NCBI GenBank assembly: GCA_028280195.1
Contig: JANQMH010000063.1
Span: forward strand, 62,001 to 126,000
From: Exilibacterium sp.
GTDB lineage: Bacteria > Pseudomonadota > Gammaproteobacteria > Pseudomonadales > Cellvibrionaceae
Direction: 5' to 3'
DNA: 64,000 bases
Shown: in pieces, positions 61,387 through 64,000 of the stretch
Layout: each line of letters starts with the position of its first letter
Numbering within the stretch: the stretch's first letter is position 1
Position numbers and translations under genes: made by a program
Notes under the pieces: model-generated
What the model was told of the DNA's origin: nothing
What the model saw: the letters and a program-made list of their open reading frames with translations, nothing else
The model's database searches: none

Positions 61387-62135
61387 CAGGCCACCTCTTC
61401 CTCGAGCCAGCTGTAGCCCTTGGCCTCGAGTTCCAGCGCCAGTGACTTGTCGCCGGATTTGACGATGCGCCCCTCGGCCAGCACATGCACGAAGTCGGGC
61501 TCGATATGATCGAGCAGACGCTGGTAGTGGGTCACCAGCACAATGGCATGCTCGGGATTGCGCAGGGCGTTGACGCCATTGGCAACCACCTGCAGCGCAT
61601 CGATATCCAGGCCGGAGTCGGTTTCATCGAGAATCGCCAGGCGCGGCTCCAGCATCATCATCTGCATCAGCTCATTGCGCTTTTTCTCGCCGCCGGAAAA
61701 ACCCTCGTTGACGCCGCGGCGCAGGAAGCTCTGATCCAGGTCCACCTGTTTGCAGATGGCGCGCGCCTGCTTCAGAAAAGACACCGAGTCGGCCGGCTCC
61801 TCGCCGCGCTGGGCGCGCACCGCGTCCACCGCGGCTTTGAGAAATTCCATATTGCTGACGCCGGGGATTTCCACCGGATACTGGAAGGCGAGAAACAGGC
61901 CCTCTCGCGCCCGCTCTTCGGTATCCATCTGCAGCAGGTCCTCGCCGTTGAAGCGCACTGCACCACCCGTGACCTCGTAGCCGGGGCGACCCGCCAGCAC
62001 ATGGCCGAGGGTACTCTTGCCGGAGCCGTTCGGCCCCATGATGGCATGTACCTCACCGGCTTTGACCTCGAGGTTGAGACCTTTGAGAATGGCCTTGCCG
62101 TCGACGGTGGCCTGTAAGTTTTCAATTGACAACAT
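61386..62135 (-). CDS. sufC: Fe-S cluster assembly ATPase SufC
   Basis: This 249-residue ABC-type ATPase has Walker A GPNGSGKS at 34-41, the signature FSGGEKKRNELMQM, and Walker B RLAILDETDSGLD with the extended SufC-specific ETDSGLD. LFLAFQYPVEIPGV is also typical of SufC. ATP binding drives conformational change of SufBCD during cluster assembly. It lies 26 bases after sufB. Confidence 0.96.
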   Translation of the reverse strand: MLSIENLQATVDGKAILKGLNLEVKAGEVHAIMGPNGSGKSTLGHVLAGRPGYEVTGGAVRFNGEDLLQMDTEERAREGLFLAFQYPVEIPGVSNMEFLKAAVDAVRAQRGEEPADSVSFLKQARAICKQVDLDQSFLRRGVNEGFSGGEKKRNELMQMMMLEPRLAILDETDSGLDIDALQVVANGVNALRNPEHAIVLVTHYQRLLDHIEPDFVHVLAEGRIVKSGDKSLALELEAKGYSWLEEEVA

Positions 62136-62161
62136 TGAGATATGCTCCGTAACCCTGTGCG

Positions 62162-63601
<1,440 letters not shown>

Positions 63602-63607
63602 GCTGTT

Positions 63608-63687
63608 GGTCTACCTCTGTTACCTGAGTCTGGGGTTAACTGACTCTTGGGTTAGCTATATCTCGAATTACCTATCGAGGATTACTT
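63608..63687. repeat. 16-bp tandem repeat in the sufB leader
   Basis: Five successive 16-bp units (63608, 63624, 63640, 63656, 63672) can be aligned. The best pair, 63624-63639 and 63640-63655, differs at few positions (CTGAGTCTGGGGTTAA against CTGACTCTTGGGTTAG). The array lies directly upstream of the sufB start on the minus strand, in the 5' leader or promoter of the suf operon. Confidence 0.7.
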
Positions 63688-63922
63688 AAGGGCACGCGAG
63701 TTTGCCCGGCGGCCAAGTATGCGCTTTTTCACAAGCCCTCCAGCTACCCGAAGGCCCGCCAGCCGCAGATTGCAGCAACACAAACCGGTATTTACAATCA
63801 CAGATCGCTTTAAGCATCGACCCTCGGAACCTATTCCCGTACAATTTACAGCGAAATCACCTGCCGCTATCACCATGGCATAGAGCCGGGATTCTGGGTA
63901 GTGCCTGCAGTTGCTGGCTGAA
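63688..63922. other. Upstream region of the suf operon
   Basis: No supported gene. This stretch should hold the suf promoter (minus strand), but I could not identify convincing -35/-10 hexamers or a confident IscR or Fur site. A minus-strand open frame here (63682-63957) has no recognisable family and a composition unlike the neighbouring genes. Confidence 0.4.
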
Positions 63923-64000
63923 CTAATCGGGTTTCTGGCGCAATGCCAGATGGGCAAAAAAGCCGCTTACCAATCCCCAGGTGCTAATTTTATATACCTG
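63923..64000 (-). CDS. Possible C-terminal fragment of a gene entering from beyond the window
   Basis: On the minus strand the last 78 bases read without a stop until TAG at 63925-63923, giving a 25-residue tail that includes ISTWGLVSGFFAHLALRQ. The mix of hydrophobic and basic residues looks like a natural protein end, but 25 codons are too few to name a family. It could be chance. Confidence 0.3.
   Translation of the reverse strand, partial: QVYKISTWGLVSGFFAHLALRQKPD

Noticed and set aside
63682-63957. 91-codon minus-strand open frame upstream of sufB as an IscR-like regulator
   Set aside because: No Rrf2 helix-turn-helix or cluster-binding Cys pattern; sequence looks random.

Overview
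The window is GC-rich DNA from a Gram-negative bacterium. TonB-dependent receptors, a Fur-type operator, an ATP-dependent SUF operon and the codon style suggest a gammaproteobacterium, plausibly a marine one, but no rRNA or tRNA gene is present to fix the taxonomy. Coding density is high, most neighbouring genes overlap by 4 or 8 bases, and many of the remaining spacers are filled with short imperfect tandem repeats.

Region 1 (1-12.0 kb) is an envelope and uptake region. It starts with the end of a cytochrome c gene, then a di-haem MauG/cytochrome c peroxidase family protein, a parallel beta-helix protein fused to a cytochrome c domain, and a TonB-dependent receptor, probably one operon ending at a clear intrinsic terminator (5292-5319). 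A second receptor follows under a strong Fur-box match (5905-5923). After it come a deletion-scarred remnant of a relative of the first receptor, an AraC-family regulator with its own sigma70-type promoter, and a third receptor on the minus strand.

Region 2 (12.0-22.1 kb) is a minus-strand catabolic-looking operon: two amidohydrolases, three short-chain dehydrogenases/reductases, a [2Fe-2S] ferredoxin, an MFS transporter, a ThuA-like protein and two tandem cytochrome P450s. A Dabb-family gene is divergent. The set suggests oxidation and ring or amide cleavage of a hydrophobic organic compound taken up through the neighbouring receptors; the substrate cannot be read from sequence. No ferredoxin reductase is present.

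Region 3 (22.1-24.6 kb) has a decayed fibronectin type III gene, a LuxR-type response regulator, a repeat-rich spacer and a stand-alone receiver-like protein that lacks the expected phospho-acceptor Asp.

Region 4 (24.66-56.2 kb) is an almost unbroken operon for an extracellular contractile injection system (eCIS): sheath, tube, baseplate subunits, DUF4255 protein, AAA+ ATPase, two eCIS-associated DUF4157-type HExxH proteins (one of 2479 residues), tube initiator, LysM-like protein, hub, spike, PAAR-like tip, gp25, two large baseplate proteins, a tail protein I homologue and a DUF6519/Ig-like/propeller protein. There are no capsid, terminase, portal, integrase, lysis or T6SS membrane genes. 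Unusual points are a roughly 260-residue alanine-rich insertion in the sheath, the giant DUF4157 protein, the lack of a recognisable tape measure or knobbed fibre, and the pseudo-receiver upstream.

Region 5 (56.3-64 kb) has an isoaspartyl peptidase/asparaginase gene and a minus-strand suf operon in the order sufB-C-D-S-A-T-E.
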